This document shows positions 18,103 to 30,648 of a DNA stretch of 58,010 nucleotides, one piece after another. The notes beneath the pieces are model-generated. The model searched no databases. It was given only the letters and a program-made list of their open reading frames with translations, and was not told where the DNA came from. The stretch is from assembly GCA_949296705.1 (NCBI GenBank), contig CASFOW010000024.1, forward strand, positions 1-58,010. Reading direction: 5' to 3'. Numbering within the stretch: position 1 is the first letter of the stretch; every line of letters starts with the position of its first letter. Origin of the DNA: an uncultured bacterium (GTDB lineage: Bacteria > Bacillota_I > Bacilli_A > RF39 > UBA660). The translations under genes and the position numbers were made by a program.

Positions 18103-18110
<8 letters not shown>
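16773..18110 (+). CDS. F1-like ATPase alpha subunit
   Basis: This 445-residue alpha chain is shorter than the usual 500 or so. The P-loop is GDKKTGKS (169-176), matching the alpha form GDRQTGKT. The YDD-type Walker B is VVLDD (D261-D262), followed by KRHADAYREISL and [21 protein letters not shown], which is diagnostic for alpha rather than beta or flagellar/type III ATPases. The arginine finger is kept in SVSRLGG (R362). The N-terminal beta barrel is present but the extreme N-terminus that binds delta is reduced. AAGGAG precedes the ATG. The stop overlaps gamma by 8 bases. It would build the hexameric head with beta. Confidence 0.9.
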
Positions 18111-20475
<2,365 letters not shown>

Positions 20476-20492
<17 letters not shown>

Positions 20493-21024
20493 AATAGCGA
20501 ATCTCTTTCCTTTTATCGTTTCTTTTTCACTCGCGATATTTCTAGTACTGGTAATTACCTATTTTCTATTTAAAAAATTTAATCCCAAAGGAAAAAAACT
20601 AAAGATATATGGTATTTTCTTAGGACTTTCTAATTTAAATACAATTTCTATTTCTTTACTAGGAGTACGTTATATATTCTTTATTTATTGTTTATTTCAA
20701 AATCATTATGTTTCTATTTTTGAAGATGTTCATTTCTATTTTTTACTTATTCCAGGTATTTTATATAATATTTTAAATAGACGATATTTTAATATATTAT
20801 TAGATAGTTTAAATTCTATTATCTTATATTTTATTTTATTTTCTAAGATGATCTTTCATGATTATATTTTTCAAGTACAAAGTGTTTGGTATGTGGTACT
20901 AATTTATGTTTTATTACTGATTTTTACTTTTATCTATGGTACTTATTTTATGGTTAAGGATGTCGATTATGTGTTAAAGAAAAATAAATATATCCAAAGA
21001 AAATTAAAAAAAGGAGAAAAATAA
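20476..21024 (+). CDS. Multi-pass membrane protein of the F1-like operon
   Basis: This 182-residue protein has about five hydrophobic helices (near 10-32, 43-70, 82-95, 108-125 and 140-160) and a Lys-rich cytoplasmic tail ending in KKGEK. No subunit a signature (the RLFGN-type helix with its essential Arg) is visible. One Arg in a hydrophobic stretch, LLGVRYIFF, is the only membrane Arg that catches the eye. Its start lies inside epsilon, so it is expressed with the ATPase. It could be an extremely diverged subunit a, an AtpI-like assembly factor, or a new membrane part linking the ring to the outer proteins. Unassigned. Confidence 0.6.
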
Positions 21025-21025
21025 T

Positions 21026-21763
21026 ATGAAAAAAGGAATAAAAAAATTAAGATTATTTTTTAAGAAGCATTTTATTAAGATTTTAATTGGTTTAGCGGTA
21101 TTATTAATCGGCATTGGGGTTATCTTTATGTTACGGCAAGTAGAGAAGGAACTTGAAACTTATACGGTAGAAGATGCTTCTATGTATCAGTATTTTGGTA
21201 CTCAGAAGTTTATGTATGATACTTCGTTAACGATTAGTAATGAAAATGAAATAACGGAGTTAAAGGTGAATGATGAAGTAGTAGAACTTGATTCTGATCC
21301 ATTTTATTATCAGAAAGAAAAGAAGGTAATATTTCCAAAAGATATGTCAGTAGTTTTTCCTAAATCGAATGGGCAACAGCGTAAGATTCCTTATTTTACG
21401 GTTTTGGATGGTACTGGTATTGATAATTATTTAACGAATAGAGGACTTAATTATTTAATTGAGAATGCTTTTCTTTATGATGGAAATGATTTATATTTTT
21501 TTATCGAAGAAGTAACTATTCAATTACCAGATGGTAGAACAATACCACTTTCTCCTTATTCTTATCTAGTTCTTAATTATAATGGAGAGCTTATGGCTTA
21601 TGATTATAAGAATGATAGTGCCTTTCTTGAGGAGAATATTACTGGTGATGTGTTTGTTTTAGGTGATGGATATCAGTTAAATGTCAGTATTGATGGTATT
21701 ATCTATGGAGAAAATACTAGGCTGTTGATGAAGAATTTAAACTATTTAGATAATCTTTCATAA
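21026..21763 (+). CDS. Membrane-anchored protein with the cluster's shared N-terminal domain
   Basis: This 245-residue protein has a Lys/Arg-rich tip, one transmembrane helix (about 17-36, ILIGLAVLLIGIGVIFML) and an external beta-rich domain of about 200 residues. That domain, which ends with LGDGYQLNVSIDGIIYGEN, is laid out like the N-terminal domains of the 1735-, 468- and 2923-residue proteins, but here there is no acidic linker or FN3 region after it. It is therefore the minimal member of the set. It starts one base after the previous gene's stop with AAAGGAG upstream. A role as a short external scaffold is inference. Confidence 0.65.
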   Translation: MKKGIKKLRLFFKKHFIKILIGLAVLLIGIGVIFMLRQVEKELETYTVEDASMYQYFGTQKFMYDTSLTISNENEITELKVNDEVVELDSDPFYYQKEKKVIFPKDMSVVFPKSNGQQRKIPYFTVLDGTGIDNYLTNRGLNYLIENAFLYDGNDLYFFIEEVTIQLPDGRTIPLSPYSYLVLNYNGELMAYDYKNDSAFLEENITGDVFVLGDGYQLNVSIDGIIYGENTRLLMKNLNYLDNLS

Positions 21764-21776
21764 TGGATGTGATAAA

Positions 21777-24700
21777 GTGAAGAAGATAATTGGAGTTTTG
21801 GTAATTGGTTTGGTGATAGCTTTTTATATTACCTTTTTAAGATTTAAAGAAGTAGGTTTTATTGAGATGGATGGTTATTTGTTAACGAATAACCAGATTA
21901 CGACTAACTTATATCAAGAAAATAACGAGGATAGAGAAAAAATTGAGATTGCCCAAGTAAAAGAAATGGATAAAGTTTACCAACAAGGCAACAAGCTTTA
22001 TGTAGGGGAGAATAAAAAGAAGGAGATTTCGTTTAGTTATCCACTAATCTCAAAAGATGGGAGTAGGATTCTAAATCTTTCTTCAACGAGTAAATTGATT
22101 CAATTAGATTATGAACAAGTAGAGAACTTTCCGAATACGATTATCGCATCAGGAAACTTATATCATACTTCTGACTATTTAAAGGTAGATGAAGAGAAAT
22201 ATAGTTTTGTTCTTTTAGAAGAAAATCTACTCATGAATACACTGCCAGTAAAAGTGATTACTGAAACAGAAGAGAAAACTATCCCCATTTATAGTATTAT
22301 CTATTTTCAAGAAGAAGAAATTAGATATTATGAATTTAAAGAGGAATCGTGGAACTACCAAGAAATTACAGGAATAGATGGGGAAACGATTATTGAGATA
22401 GAAAACAATCAAACGAGTTATGAAGACTTTTTAGATTTAATCCAAATAAAGGAAAAACAAGAAATAATGGAAGAAGAGGAAGAAATCGAAGAAGAGGATG
22501 AAGAACAAGAAGAAGTAACTCCTCCAAGTGAGGAAGAAGAAGTAGAAGAAGGTTTTGTGAGACCAGATGTAAGTCTAACGAAGCTTAATACCAATGTTTA
22601 TTCACTACAAGCTCATCTAGAAATTACCGATAAAAATAATCGCATCACGAAAAGTCCAACGATAGAAATCTATCAAAATGGAAGTTTATTTTTAAGAAAG
22701 ACGTATTATGGAAGTGGTGATATTGAAATCGTGGGTTTACTTCCTGATAGTGAATTTACAATAGTAGGAACATATGACTATTTAAATGAAGAAGATAAAC
22801 AAATTAGAAGAACCTTTATAGAAGAGACGATTCATACTAAAGATATGTCTACTTTGGATTCTATTCAGTTAACCTATCAAAACGGAGAAGTTTATGCGAA
22901 AAAGATTATCCTAGAAGAATTTGGCTTTTTAAGCGAGGAAGAAAGTGAAGCTTTAAAAGGAATCAAGAAGATTACGGTAAAAGTAGGAGATAAAGAATTC
23001 CAAGTATCTAGTAGTTCTATTACTAAGATGAAACGCTTAGAAAGAGTTACTTATGAAACCGGAGAAAGTTTAGAAAGTAATCAAACTTATCAAGGAACGA
23101 TTACGATTTATGACTTAGCTGGAAATGAGATGAAGGTAGAAAATAATACCTTTAATACAAGGACATCTAAACAAGCACCTACAGTTAATGTGAAAGTAGA
23201 AGAAACAGATATCACTAGATTTACTTTAGGAGTAGAAGTAGAGAATAAAGATGAGATTGTATTAAATAGATTTAGATATGAGATTTATGATGAAAATAGT
23301 AAACTAGTTCAAGAAGGAGAAATCAAAGATAAGAAAATTAACGGTAATAACTTAAATACAAATATTATCTATACCGTAAAAATTTATGCCGACTATGATT
23401 TAGAAGATGGAAGAGGAACAAGGGAAAATGAACTTTTAAAAGAAACTAAAGTGAGTACTAATCCACTAAGTTCTTTAGGTTTTATTCGAGTGACTTTTGA
23501 AGAAGCGAGTGTTCGTGAAGATTCTGCTAATTACAGGTTATATTTAAATATTGATAATACCGATAAGAGATTAGTAGAGTTATTAGATCAAGTAACGATA
23601 ATTACGAAAAAACAAGAAACAGGAGAAGAAGTAAGTAGAATTACTTTAACTACAAATGAAGTTAATAAGTTAAAAACTGGAACTTTTCAAGATATAATTA
23701 TCGAGAACTTAGAATCAAAAACTAGTTATGAAGTAGAAGTAACTTCCCAGATAAAACAAGGGGATATTCGTTATGATATTACGACTCTTTCTAATTTAAA
23801 AGAATTCATGACCAAGAAGAAGGAAGCTAAAGTAGAGATTATTAATCAATTTACGATGGAAGATTTTATTGATTTTGATGTTCGAATTGAAGATAGTGAT
23901 CTTTCGATTGAAAGTGATCGCGTGATTTTAGAAGTAAGAAACAAAAATACTGAAGCCTTAGTTTTAATGAGAGATCTTAAAATCAATAGTGATTATGAAA
24001 GAATTACGTTAGAAAAACTAGAGAAAGGAACTCCATATGTATTTCGCTACATCGCAGAAGAATATAATACTGGATATACTAACTCTAGTTATGAAGAAAG
24101 TAAGGTACTATTAGAAAAAGAAATCATCACCGAAGTGGGTATACATGGCGAAGTTATTTTAGATAGTTTACTTCCACAGATTACTAGTAGAAATTTAATT
24201 GATATCGGAAATGAAGATAAGTGGAGAAGGTATGGTAGTAGTGAGGAAGATTCTATAGAAATTGATGAGGATGATAATTTGATTTATATGTCTTATAAAG
24301 CGACTGTTGTAGGAAATGCCTGGATATATTCTTATTATTTACCAGAATACAGAAATCAAGAAGTAACAATTTCATTTCAAGCGAAATATCAAGATAATTC
24401 TAAATTGGGAATAGTTAAGCTAGTAAATGATTATTCTTTTGAATTGGCCAATTATATTTTTGATATCCCTATTGAAACTGGGGGTAACTGGGTAACTTTT
24501 AGTAAAACAGTTACCTTGAATGATATTGGTTATATCGGTTTCTATTTACAAAATCAGACAAACGATAATACACCAATTTCGATCGTGATTAAAGATTTTC
24601 AAGTAGAATTAGGGAATAAACAAACTGAATATCAAAAGTATTCAGAGGAAGAGGATTATCAAGCTACTTTTCAAATGGATTTATCTGATACAAAACAAGA

Positions 24701-27700
24701 AATAGTGACTAATGATTTTTATGTTCGACTATATGAAAACAATCAGAAAATTAGTGATACTAAATATGATTTAGAAAATCATCAAATAGAAGATTTTGAA
24801 ATACTAAAAGAATTATCTAGAAATAAAGAATATAGAATAGAACTAGCCATAAAAATTAGAGATCGTTTCTATACATTAGATACTTTAGAATTTAATTCTA
24901 ACGAAGAAATTCGAAGTATTCATAATTCAGACGATTTTTTTAGAATGCATACTCGAGGTGCTTATTTAGTTGTAGCAGATTTAGATTTGCGAAGAAGTAA
25001 GATTTTTTCTTGGTTAAACAAAGATGATTTTAATATGACTTTAGACTTTCAAGGGCATCGTATGTTACTTAATAACTCTCGTAATGAAACAATTCCTATT
25101 TTTGGTTCTAGTGGAAAACTGTTAAATTTAGATTTGCATTATTATTTGGATGATCCTAATAAAACGCTTTATTCAAATGGTATTTTTGGTGAAAATAAAG
25201 GGCTAATTTCTAATATTAAAATTACTATAGAAACAGCTATTGAAACTCCTGTTGTTCAGTTTTCACCACTTTGTAATGTGAATAACGGAACGATTGAAAA
25301 TTTTATTGTTTATACTAAAGACAATATTCATGTAGGTGATGATTTTGGTTTACTTGCAAGAAGAAGTAATAATGGGGTAATTAGAAATGGTTATTTGTAT
25401 GGAGAAAAAATAATTGCTTCTTATCCTAATATTGATAGCGGTGAAAAAAAAGTTGGAGCTGTAGTAGGAACACTTTATATTGGCTCAGTATTAGAAAATG
25501 TGTATTCACTAATTGATATTGACACTCTTCCTTTAGAACAGTTAAATTCTAACGATCGAGTGGGAAATTTAGTTGGACTTTCATACTATAGTATAGTCAA
25601 AAATATTTACAGTGTAGCAGGAGGAGATAATCGTGATTTAAATACAGATCCTAATTTAGGAATTATTAATACTATGCAGGTATCTAACTCTTTTTATATT
25701 AATAATTCTATTTATAATACATCTTATTCTTTGAAAACTTCTAAAACAGCTTTGTGGAATACTACTTTTCAAGAACGAGTATTAAATAGTAGTACAACTC
25801 AGTTTAATGTTAATGATTTTGTTTCGTATGGTTATTACCCACATCTTATCATGAATGAAAGTATGCCAGTACAAGAATATATTCCGTTACCGGAGTTAAA
25901 AGATGAAGATTTAGTGGATATTATTTCGGTAAATAATGTTGATCAACAAGGAAGTAAAGCTATGGTAACATTAACGGTTCATAATCCAGCTAATGAAAAG
26001 ATCACAGATATTTCGATTAAAGATTTAACGACAACAATTATTAGTCAACAGGATGATAATGGAACAACAACTTTAGTTATTGAAGTAAGTAATCCCATTC
26101 GTTATGTATCACAGTATTTTATTAAATCGATTACTTCTAGAAATAGTTTTAATCTACCATATACTAGAGAATTTGAAGAAGGAGAAAGAGTACTTCAAAT
26201 AGAACTATTTAAAGAAGTGTCTACAGTTGATGAATGGTTAGAAATTAAGAATAGTTTAAGCGAAAATTATATGTTAACTGCTGACTTAGACTTTCAGAAT
26301 AAAATTAATCCTAACTTAGGCAATTTTTCAGGAATATTAGATGGAAATAATCATACAATTTCTAATATTACTTCAACTAGTGGTAATGGAGTGATTATCT
26401 CGCAGTTAGCAGGAACAGTAAGAAATTTATATGTTGAGCATATTTCTAAGACTAATTCAACTAATCATAGTGGTTTGATAGGAATGACAGACCCTAATTT
26501 TGGTTCAACTATAGAAAATGTACATGTATCAGACGTTAAATTAGCTATATCAGAAGCCGTAGGTGGGCTTGTGGGACAACTTTATTTTGCTTCTCAAATT
26601 ATGAATTCGTCAGTTACAGATATAAGTTTATTTGATATTTCAAACTTTAGTACGGAGGTGGTTATAGGTGGGATAGCTGGTTTTATTGATAATGCAATTA
26701 TTGAAAATTGTTATGTACAGGGATTGGATTTAGAAACTGATTTTTCTTTTGTTTCTGGTATGGGTAGTATAGTTGGTCGTGCAGATAATTCTACAATTCA
26801 AAATGTATATGCAACCGGAACAATTAGGGCAAATAATCATAATATTGGTGGAATTATCGGAAACAGTAGTGGAAGTAGCATTAACTTTAAGAATGTTTAC
26901 AGTAATGTTAATATTTATACTACTCAAGGAAATGTCGGTGGAATAGTTGGGCAATTAGTTAATAAAACTTCATCGGTAAACAATACCTTAGTTTTGGGAG
27001 ATATCTATTCAAAGACAAGTAATGAAAATGTCCGAAGAACAGTAGGAAATAGAGATATTAATCAAAATAATTATGTTTGGAGTAATCAACATATGAATGG
27101 GATGATAACTACTGAAACTAATGGAGAAACACTACTTTCTACTGAACAGTTAAATGATCCTTTTACTTATCAAAACTTTGTTCAATTAGGAAGTGCTTTT
27201 AGTTATCAGAATTTAGATATCAATCAATTACCATACCTTTATTATAAAGATACAACAAAATTACTTCCTAATCAGAAAGCAAATTATTTAAATGAACACG
27301 AATTTGAAGTAACAGAGATAGAAGTGTCTTCATCTATTGATAGTGCTTATATTATGATACGACTTCAAAATGAAGATAATTTTCCAATTAATAGTGTTAA
27401 AATTGATGGATTAACAATAACAGGAATTAGAAAAAATGTAACAGAAAATGGAGTAACGACATTAGAAATATCTGTAAAGCCAAGCAAGGCTTATGATAGT
27501 TATGAGTTACAAGAAATTGTTTATCAAAAGAATGGAGTAGAACAGATTTATAATACTTCTGTAAAGATTAATCTACAGTTTTATAAAGATATTGAGTCAT
27601 TTGAAGACTGGCAAAAGATTAGTACAATTGATCCAGAAAACTATCGGTTGATAGCGGATATTGATTTTAGTGATAAGGTTAATGTAAATACAGAAGTTGT

Positions 27701-30548
27701 TTTCAATCGATTAGAAGGTACAGATGGAGGACATACATTAAAGAATTTAGAAATTGTTTCTACTAAAAATAATCTTTCTTTGATTAAACAAATTAATACT
27801 AGTATTTCTAATGTTACTTTTGATAATATTAAGCTATCCACTACTGCTTCTGGTAATTATGCTGGTATTATTCAATATACTTATGGTAGTATGGAAAATC
27901 TAACTTTTCAAAATATCACTGTGGACGCATCAAGAATGACTTATGTTGCTAGTGTATCTTATAGTTATAGTACTACTATTCAGAATATTCAGTTGAGTAA
28001 TATTACAGTAAGTGGGAATAATCAAGTTGCGGGCTTTATTGGTCTAATGACGGAGGCAGATGTAAAAAATATTACTTTAAAGACGGTAAATGTTACAGGC
28101 AAGTCATATTATGTTGGGGGACTAATTGGACTTATTTCTAATAATCTGTCTAGCCAAGCTAAACAATTTTATATTGAAGCAGATGATGTTCATGTTATCT
28201 CGACTGGTGGAACTTATCATGGGATTTTATATGGTTCTGGTGGTTGTTCGAATTCGACCATAAAAAATTCTAGTGTTGCTGGATATAATCAAGTTGGAGG
28301 TATGGCAGGTAGTAATCATGTGTATGAAGTTTCTAAAGTAATTGTTGAAAATTGTAACGTTTCTGGCAATCAATATGTTGGAGGGATTTCTGGAAATAGT
28401 GGTCGGGTGATTGATAGTAGTACGGTATCTAATTCTACGATTTCCGGAAATAGTTCAACTTCTCTTTATGTTGGCGGCTTATCTGGTTATTATTATAACG
28501 AAATGCGTAATTCTGGCATATATCACAGTACAATTACTAATCTGGGGGATTATACTGGTGGCTTAGCTGGACGGGTTAATGTTGCTGAGATACTTAGAAA
28601 TGCTGTTCAAGATTGTGTTATATCTGGTAATAATTATGTAGGTGGTGTGATTGGCGGTAATACTGAAACTTCTCATCCACGTACAATTCGTCATAATACT
28701 ATACAAGCAACGATAAATGCCTCAGGTAGTGGAGCTGGTGGTATAATGGGATATTATCAGAATAATAATATTGACACTACATTAGGACTATATTATACCT
28801 ATTATAATTTGATCGAAAACTCTACCATTTCAGCTTCCTACAATGCAGGAGGATTAATTGGTCAGGTTGATGCAATGAAAACAGCTGATGCAATTTATAA
28901 TAATATTATTGTTGCGAATGTCGAAGCAGTGAATGATCCTTCGACAGCGGGTATTGTAATAGGTAATGGGGATGCTTTAACGACGACAATGCAAAATACT
29001 TTGATTTATGATCAATCTCAATTAAATGGTGAAATTGTTTCTGGTTTAGATATTATTGGTATTGAAGAGAAAAATTATGGGACAGCTTTGGATTTAGCTA
29101 CGCAGTCTACTTATACGAATCGGGGTATAACTACTGCCGAATTTGATTTTTCACCACTTTCGTCTGGCTATTACCCAATTTTAATCAATACACCAGGTCA
29201 AGAATTGATTCCTCTTCCAACATCGACTTTCTTATTATCGACAATGTCTCTTGCTTATCAGATGAATGTTATGAAGAGTTTACCTCAGGTAATAGCTTAT
29301 GCATCAGGAATTAATACGATTAATCTAGAATTTAGTGATTTAAATGAATATGTTAGCATTTACATCAATGATACTCCATATTCCCTAACCGATAAGACAA
29401 TGACGTTCTATTATGACTATCAAACAGATTTAAGAGTTGTTGTGACGGATGGATTAAATGCCAAAGAATATGTTTTTACTCCTGATGATTTAAGAAAAAC
29501 TATTCTTACTATTGGTAATAACTATTATTATTTAGATAATGGCAAGTTAATTAGTAATCAAGGTAAGGAATATACAGATAGTTTTATTCATCTTTATGAT
29601 CATTATGCTTTAACGAATAATGGCAAGATTCTTGATTTAGAATCCGGAGTTTATCAAGAAAATAATATTACTAATCTTTCTCAAAAACAGAATACTACAC
29701 CTTTATATACTTTCACATATCAGAATGAATTAATAGATACTTATTATAGTTACAGTTTAATTAACCAAGAAAAAGAAGTAGAGAATCAAGTATTTATTAA
29801 GAACGGTAAAGTAACGATGTTAAAAGCTGACTCAATGTATACTGGAGATAGTTTAATTATCGATTCTTATAATAATAAGGATTACTTATTCGTCTTAGGC
29901 TCAGATGGAAAGTTATATTCCTTAAAGAGTGAGATTAAGTATCCAAATGATTTTAAGAACAAAGAAATCATTGAGATGAGTAGTAACATTCTAGGAAATA
30001 GTAGTTTTGTGTTAGTTCGATATCAAGATGGAAGTATTTATGGCTTTGATTATCGAACAGGAGTAAGAATTGTATCTACTGTAGATAATGATATTTCTAT
30101 TGTCGATTATTTTGTAGACAAAGTTAGAAGTACTTATCAAGAAACCTTTGATAGTAGTTATTCGGATGCTTATCAGGAAGCACAAAAATTAGTTACCAAA
30201 TTAGAAGAGAAATCATTAGAACAAGTAGTAGGTACTAAAGAACAAGAGTCTTATGAATATGTAGAAGTTTATAATCCAGTTAAGAATAGCTATGAACTCT
30301 ATGAAGCTAATAGTTATTTAAATGGAACTAGTAAAGTAGAAGCTATGACAATTGATTATAATCAATCCATTACTGATAACATCTATCAAGACTATGCCCT
30401 ATATTCTTACTATCAAACTTCGTTACCAGGCAAAGTGGTAGGTGCTAAAGTAAATGGTTTATATATCTTTATTGGTATTTGTACGTTGATTGGTAGTTTG
30501 TTCATTTTATTACTTACTTATAAACAAAAAGAAAATACGGCTAAATAG
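21777..30548 (+). CDS. Giant double-anchored surface protein with FN3-like and GLUG beta-helix modules
   Basis: This 2923-residue protein starts at a GTG with GGATGTG upstream. Layout: N-terminal membrane helix (about 5-22); shared beta domain; acidic Glu-rich linker (about 223-262); FN3-like domains (about 262-790); a carbohydrate-binding-like beta sandwich (about 795-955); then three modules that each open with a 'W--I...ENY-L-ADIDF' element like the N-terminal domain of M26 IgA proteases, near 1043, 1480 and 1935. GLUG-type repeats follow these openings (YVGGLIGL, QVGGMAGS, YVGGISGN, YVGGLSGY). A propeller-like C-terminal part and a last membrane helix (about 2893-2913) finish the chain. 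No HExxH protease motif is seen. It should be a loop-like external fibre, anchored at both ends, linked to the ATPase. Confidence 0.75.
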   Translation: MKKIIGVLVIGLVIAFYITFLRFKEVGFIEMDGYLLTNNQITTNLYQENNEDREKIEIAQVKEMDKVYQQGNKLYVGENKKKEISFSYPLISKDGSRILNLSSTSKLIQLDYEQVENFPNTIIASGNLYHTSDYLKVDEEKYSFVLLEENLLMNTLPVKVITETEEKTIPIYSIIYFQEEEIRYYEFKEESWNYQEITGIDGETIIEIENNQTSYEDFLDLIQIKEKQEIMEEEEEIEEEDEEQEEVTPPSEEEEVEEGFVRPDVSLTKLNTNVYSLQAHLEITDKNNRITKSPTIEIYQNGSLFLRKTYYGSGDIEIVGLLPDSEFTIVGTYDYLNEEDKQIRRTFIEETIHTKDMSTLDSIQLTYQNGEVYAKKIILEEFGFLSEEESEALKGIKKITVKVGDKEFQVSSSSITKMKRLERVTYETGESLESNQTYQGTITIYDLAGNEMKVENNTFNTRTSKQAPTVNVKVEETDITRFTLGVEVENKDEIVLNRFRYEIYDENSKLVQEGEIKDKKINGNNLNTNIIYTVKIYADYDLEDGRGTRENELLKETKVSTNPLSSLGFIRVTFEEASVREDSANYRLYLNIDNTDKRLVELLDQVTIITKKQETGEEVSRITLTTNEVNKLKTGTFQDIIIENLESKTSYEVEVTSQIKQGDIRYDITTLSNLKEFMTKKKEAKVEIINQFTMEDFIDFDVRIEDSDLSIESDRVILEVRNKNTEALVLMRDLKINSDYERITLEKLEKGTPYVFRYIAEEYNTGYTNSSYEESKVLLEKEIITEVGIHGEVILDSLLPQITSRNLIDIGNEDKWRRYGSSEEDSIEIDEDDNLIYMSYKATVVGNAWIYSYYLPEYRNQEVTISFQAKYQDNSKLGIVKLVNDYSFELANYIFDIPIETGGNWVTFSKTVTLNDIGYIGFYLQNQTNDNTPISIVIKDFQVELGNKQTEYQKYSEEEDYQATFQMDLSDTKQEIVTNDFYVRLYENNQKISDTKYDLENHQIEDFEILKELSRNKEYRIELAIKIRDRFYTLDTLEFNSNEEIRSIHNSDDFFRMHTRGAYLVVADLDLRRSKIFSWLNKDDFNMTLDFQGHRMLLNNSRNETIPIFGSSGKLLNLDLHYYLDDPNKTLYSNGIFGENKGLISNIKITIETAIETPVVQFSPLCNVNNGTIENFIVYTKDNIHVGDDFGLLARRSNNGVIRNGYLYGEKIIASYPNIDSGEKKVGAVVGTLYIGSVLENVYSLIDIDTLPLEQLNSNDRVGNLVGLSYYSIVKNIYSVAGGDNRDLNTDPNLGIINTMQVSNSFYINNSIYNTSYSLKTSKTALWNTTFQERVLNSSTTQFNVNDFVSYGYYPHLIMNESMPVQEYIPLPELKDEDLVDIISVNNVDQQGSKAMVTLTVHNPANEKITDISIKDLTTTIISQQDDNGTTTLVIEVSNPIRYVSQYFIKSITSRNSFNLPYTREFEEGERVLQIELFKEVSTVDEWLEIKNSLSENYMLTADLDFQNKINPNLGNFSGILDGNNHTISNITSTSGNGVIISQLAGTVRNLYVEHISKTNSTNHSGLIGMTDPNFGSTIENVHVSDVKLAISEAVGGLVGQLYFASQIMNSSVTDISLFDISNFSTEVVIGGIAGFIDNAIIENCYVQGLDLETDFSFVSGMGSIVGRADNSTIQNVYATGTIRANNHNIGGIIGNSSGSSINFKNVYSNVNIYTTQGNVGGIVGQLVNKTSSVNNTLVLGDIYSKTSNENVRRTVGNRDINQNNYVWSNQHMNGMITTETNGETLLSTEQLNDPFTYQNFVQLGSAFSYQNLDINQLPYLYYKDTTKLLPNQKANYLNEHEFEVTEIEVSSSIDSAYIMIRLQNEDNFPINSVKIDGLTITGIRKNVTENGVTTLEISVKPSKAYDSYELQEIVYQKNGVEQIYNTSVKINLQFYKDIESFEDWQKISTIDPENYRLIADIDFSDKVNVNTEVVFNRLEGTDGGHTLKNLEIVSTKNNLSLIKQINTSISNVTFDNIKLSTTASGNYAGIIQYTYGSMENLTFQNITVDASRMTYVASVSYSYSTTIQNIQLSNITVSGNNQVAGFIGLMTEADVKNITLKTVNVTGKSYYVGGLIGLISNNLSSQAKQFYIEADDVHVISTGGTYHGILYGSGGCSNSTIKNSSVAGYNQVGGMAGSNHVYEVSKVIVENCNVSGNQYVGGISGNSGRVIDSSTVSNSTISGNSSTSLYVGGLSGYYYNEMRNSGIYHSTITNLGDYTGGLAGRVNVAEILRNAVQDCVISGNNYVGGVIGGNTETSHPRTIRHNTIQATINASGSGAGGIMGYYQNNNIDTTLGLYYTYYNLIENSTISASYNAGGLIGQVDAMKTADAIYNNIIVANVEAVNDPSTAGIVIGNGDALTTTMQNTLIYDQSQLNGEIVSGLDIIGIEEKNYGTALDLATQSTYTNRGITTAEFDFSPLSSGYYPILINTPGQELIPLPTSTFLLSTMSLAYQMNVMKSLPQVIAYASGINTINLEFSDLNEYVSIYINDTPYSLTDKTMTFYYDYQTDLRVVVTDGLNAKEYVFTPDDLRKTILTIGNNYYYLDNGKLISNQGKEYTDSFIHLYDHYALTNNGKILDLESGVYQENNITNLSQKQNTTPLYTFTYQNELIDTYYSYSLINQEKEVENQVFIKNGKVTMLKADSMYTGDSLIIDSYNNKDYLFVLGSDGKLYSLKSEIKYPNDFKNKEIIEMSSNILGNSSFVLVRYQDGSIYGFDYRTGVRIVSTVDNDISIVDYFVDKVRSTYQETFDSSYSDAYQEAQKLVTKLEEKSLEQVVGTKEQESYEYVEVYNPVKNSYELYEANSYLNGTSKVEAMTIDYNQSITDNIYQDYALYSYYQTSLPGKVVGAKVNGLYIFIGICTLIGSLFILLLTYKQKENTAK

Positions 30549-30562
30549 GGTCGTATTTTTTT
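30532..30562 (+). terminator. Terminator of the machine operon, overlapping the stop codon
   Basis: AAAATACG (30532-30539) pairs with CGTATTTT (30552-30559) and a T-run follows. This closes the 9.1-30.5 kb operon. Confidence 0.75.
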
Positions 30563-30624
30563 AATAGAAAATTTTGTAATTGTGAAGACTTTTTCGTGTT
30601 TGCTTACTATAATACTAATAACTA
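30563..30624 (+). repeat. Duplicated promoter region, copy 1
   Basis: This 62-base segment before the first YhcG-like gene starts AATAGAAAATTTTGTAAT and ends with a TTACTATAATACTAATAACT block. The same ends recur at the same spacing before the second gene. It contains a TATAAT -10 at 30608-30613. Confidence 0.75.
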
Positions 30625-30648
30625 CCGGTAATAGTATGGGAGGTAAGA

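Noticed and set aside
21777-30548. Annotating the 2923-residue protein as an M26 IgA protease
   Set aside because: The GLUG and N-terminal-like modules are there, but I found no HExxH zinc site and the C-terminus is a propeller-like region and a membrane helix.
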